Source: a virus
Virus record (IMG/VR): IMGVR_UViG_3300005782_000035
Span: 1 to 20,416 of that record
Reading direction: 5' to 3' (one strand)
Length of the DNA: 20,416 nt
Shown: one piece after another, positions 20,313-20,416 of the stretch
How positions within the stretch are numbered: the first letter of the stretch is position 1
How the letters are laid out: the number at the start of each line of letters is the position of its first letter
Notes under the pieces: model-generated
The model's input: the letters and a program-made list of their open reading frames with translations, nothing else
Database searches by the model: none
Told to the model about the DNA's origin: nothing
Made by a program: the position numbers and the translations under genes

Positions 20313-20416
20313 CGCTGATATACTCTAAGCAGCCTACGGTTCTGTTTAAAGCTCTGTATCAAAGGATAATTTGACATGAATACCTTTACTACCCTTAAAT
20401 TAAAGTACCATAGGAG
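20312..20416 (-). repeat. 105-bp inverted repeat, right copy
   Basis: This is identical to the reverse complement of 7494-7598 with no mismatch. It begins on the final base of the decoration-like gene's stop codon and runs to the last base of the window. By comparison with the left copy, the window ends one base into the loop of a CATAGGA/TCCTATG hairpin. The opposite strand of this repeat reads directly into the capsid gene leader at the left copy. Confidence 0.97.

Noticed and set aside
20376-20416. A short frame starting ATGAATACC at the right edge, with AAAGGA upstream
   Set aside because: If the sequence continues as in the left copy it stops after about 17 codons. Too short to support.
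1-20416. Treating the many TTGAC words as -35 promoter boxes
   Set aside because: Nearly all lack a TATAAT-like box 16-18 bases downstream. Only 12593 has a convincing partner.
1-20416. TTTAC/GTAAA as a second enriched word
   Set aside because: It appears about twice the expected level, but base composition and its similarity to TTGAC make the case weak without a proper calculation, so it is not reported as a separate finding.
1-20416. CRISPR array, insertion sequence or integrase/attachment site
   Set aside because: No regularly spaced direct repeats, no transposase or recombinase-like protein and no tRNA-gene-type attachment duplication were seen.

Overview
The window is a roughly 20 kb piece of a tailed double-stranded DNA phage or prophage with a contractile tail (Caudoviricetes, myovirus morphology). 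It carries a nearly complete head, neck and tail module. The set includes both terminase subunits, a DUF1073-type portal, a Mu F-like minor head protein, a DUF2213 prohead protease/scaffold, a decoration-like protein and a DUF2184 major capsid protein. It also includes a DUF4054 connector, a gp10-like neck protein, a neck-terminator-like protein, a DUF3383 sheath, a DUF3277 tube, frameshifted tail chaperones and the start of the tape measure. The DNA is moderately AT-rich, genes are tightly packed with ATGA or TAATG overlaps, and most have strong AGGAGG-type ribosome sites. The host cannot be named from the sequence.

Layout. Positions 1-7309 are on the minus strand and run from the major capsid protein down to the tape measure, which leaves the window at its left edge. 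Positions 7310-7655 are a gene-poor divergent region with an AT palindrome and one copy of a 105-bp repeat. Positions 7656-9072 hold small accessory genes and a structured RNA with a tRNA-like domain. Positions 9213-10490 encode a ParB-domain DNA methyltransferase. Positions 10752-12577 hold small proteins (some zinc-ribbon-like), a sliding-clamp-like protein and a one-helix membrane protein. Positions 12593-20312 are the packaging and head operon on the plus strand, which starts at a near-consensus sigma70 promoter overlapped by a perfect dyad. The window ends in the second copy of the 105-bp repeat, inverted relative to the first.

The head genes are split. The plus-strand operon stops after the decoration-like gene at the right-hand repeat, and the major capsid gene that normally follows lies on the minus strand next to the left-hand repeat. 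Inverting the 12.7 kb between the repeats would restore the usual order (decoration, capsid, connectors, tail). The segment may be a real invertible or rearranged region, or the junction may be an assembly error at an inverted repeat.

Other notable signals are: a four- to five-fold excess of the 5-mer TTGAC/GTCAA, in several reading frames and inside ribosome-site spacers, with none seen between 7932 and 9120; a folded RNA at 8231-8366 made of a 21-bp outer helix, a small hairpin and a tRNA-like domain with an abnormal anticodon arm; a T TTT TTC -1 frameshift site in the tail chaperones; an internal scaffold start inside the protease gene; a beta-sandwich-like insert shared by sheath and decoration proteins; and overlapping out-of-frame genes at 13613-13734.
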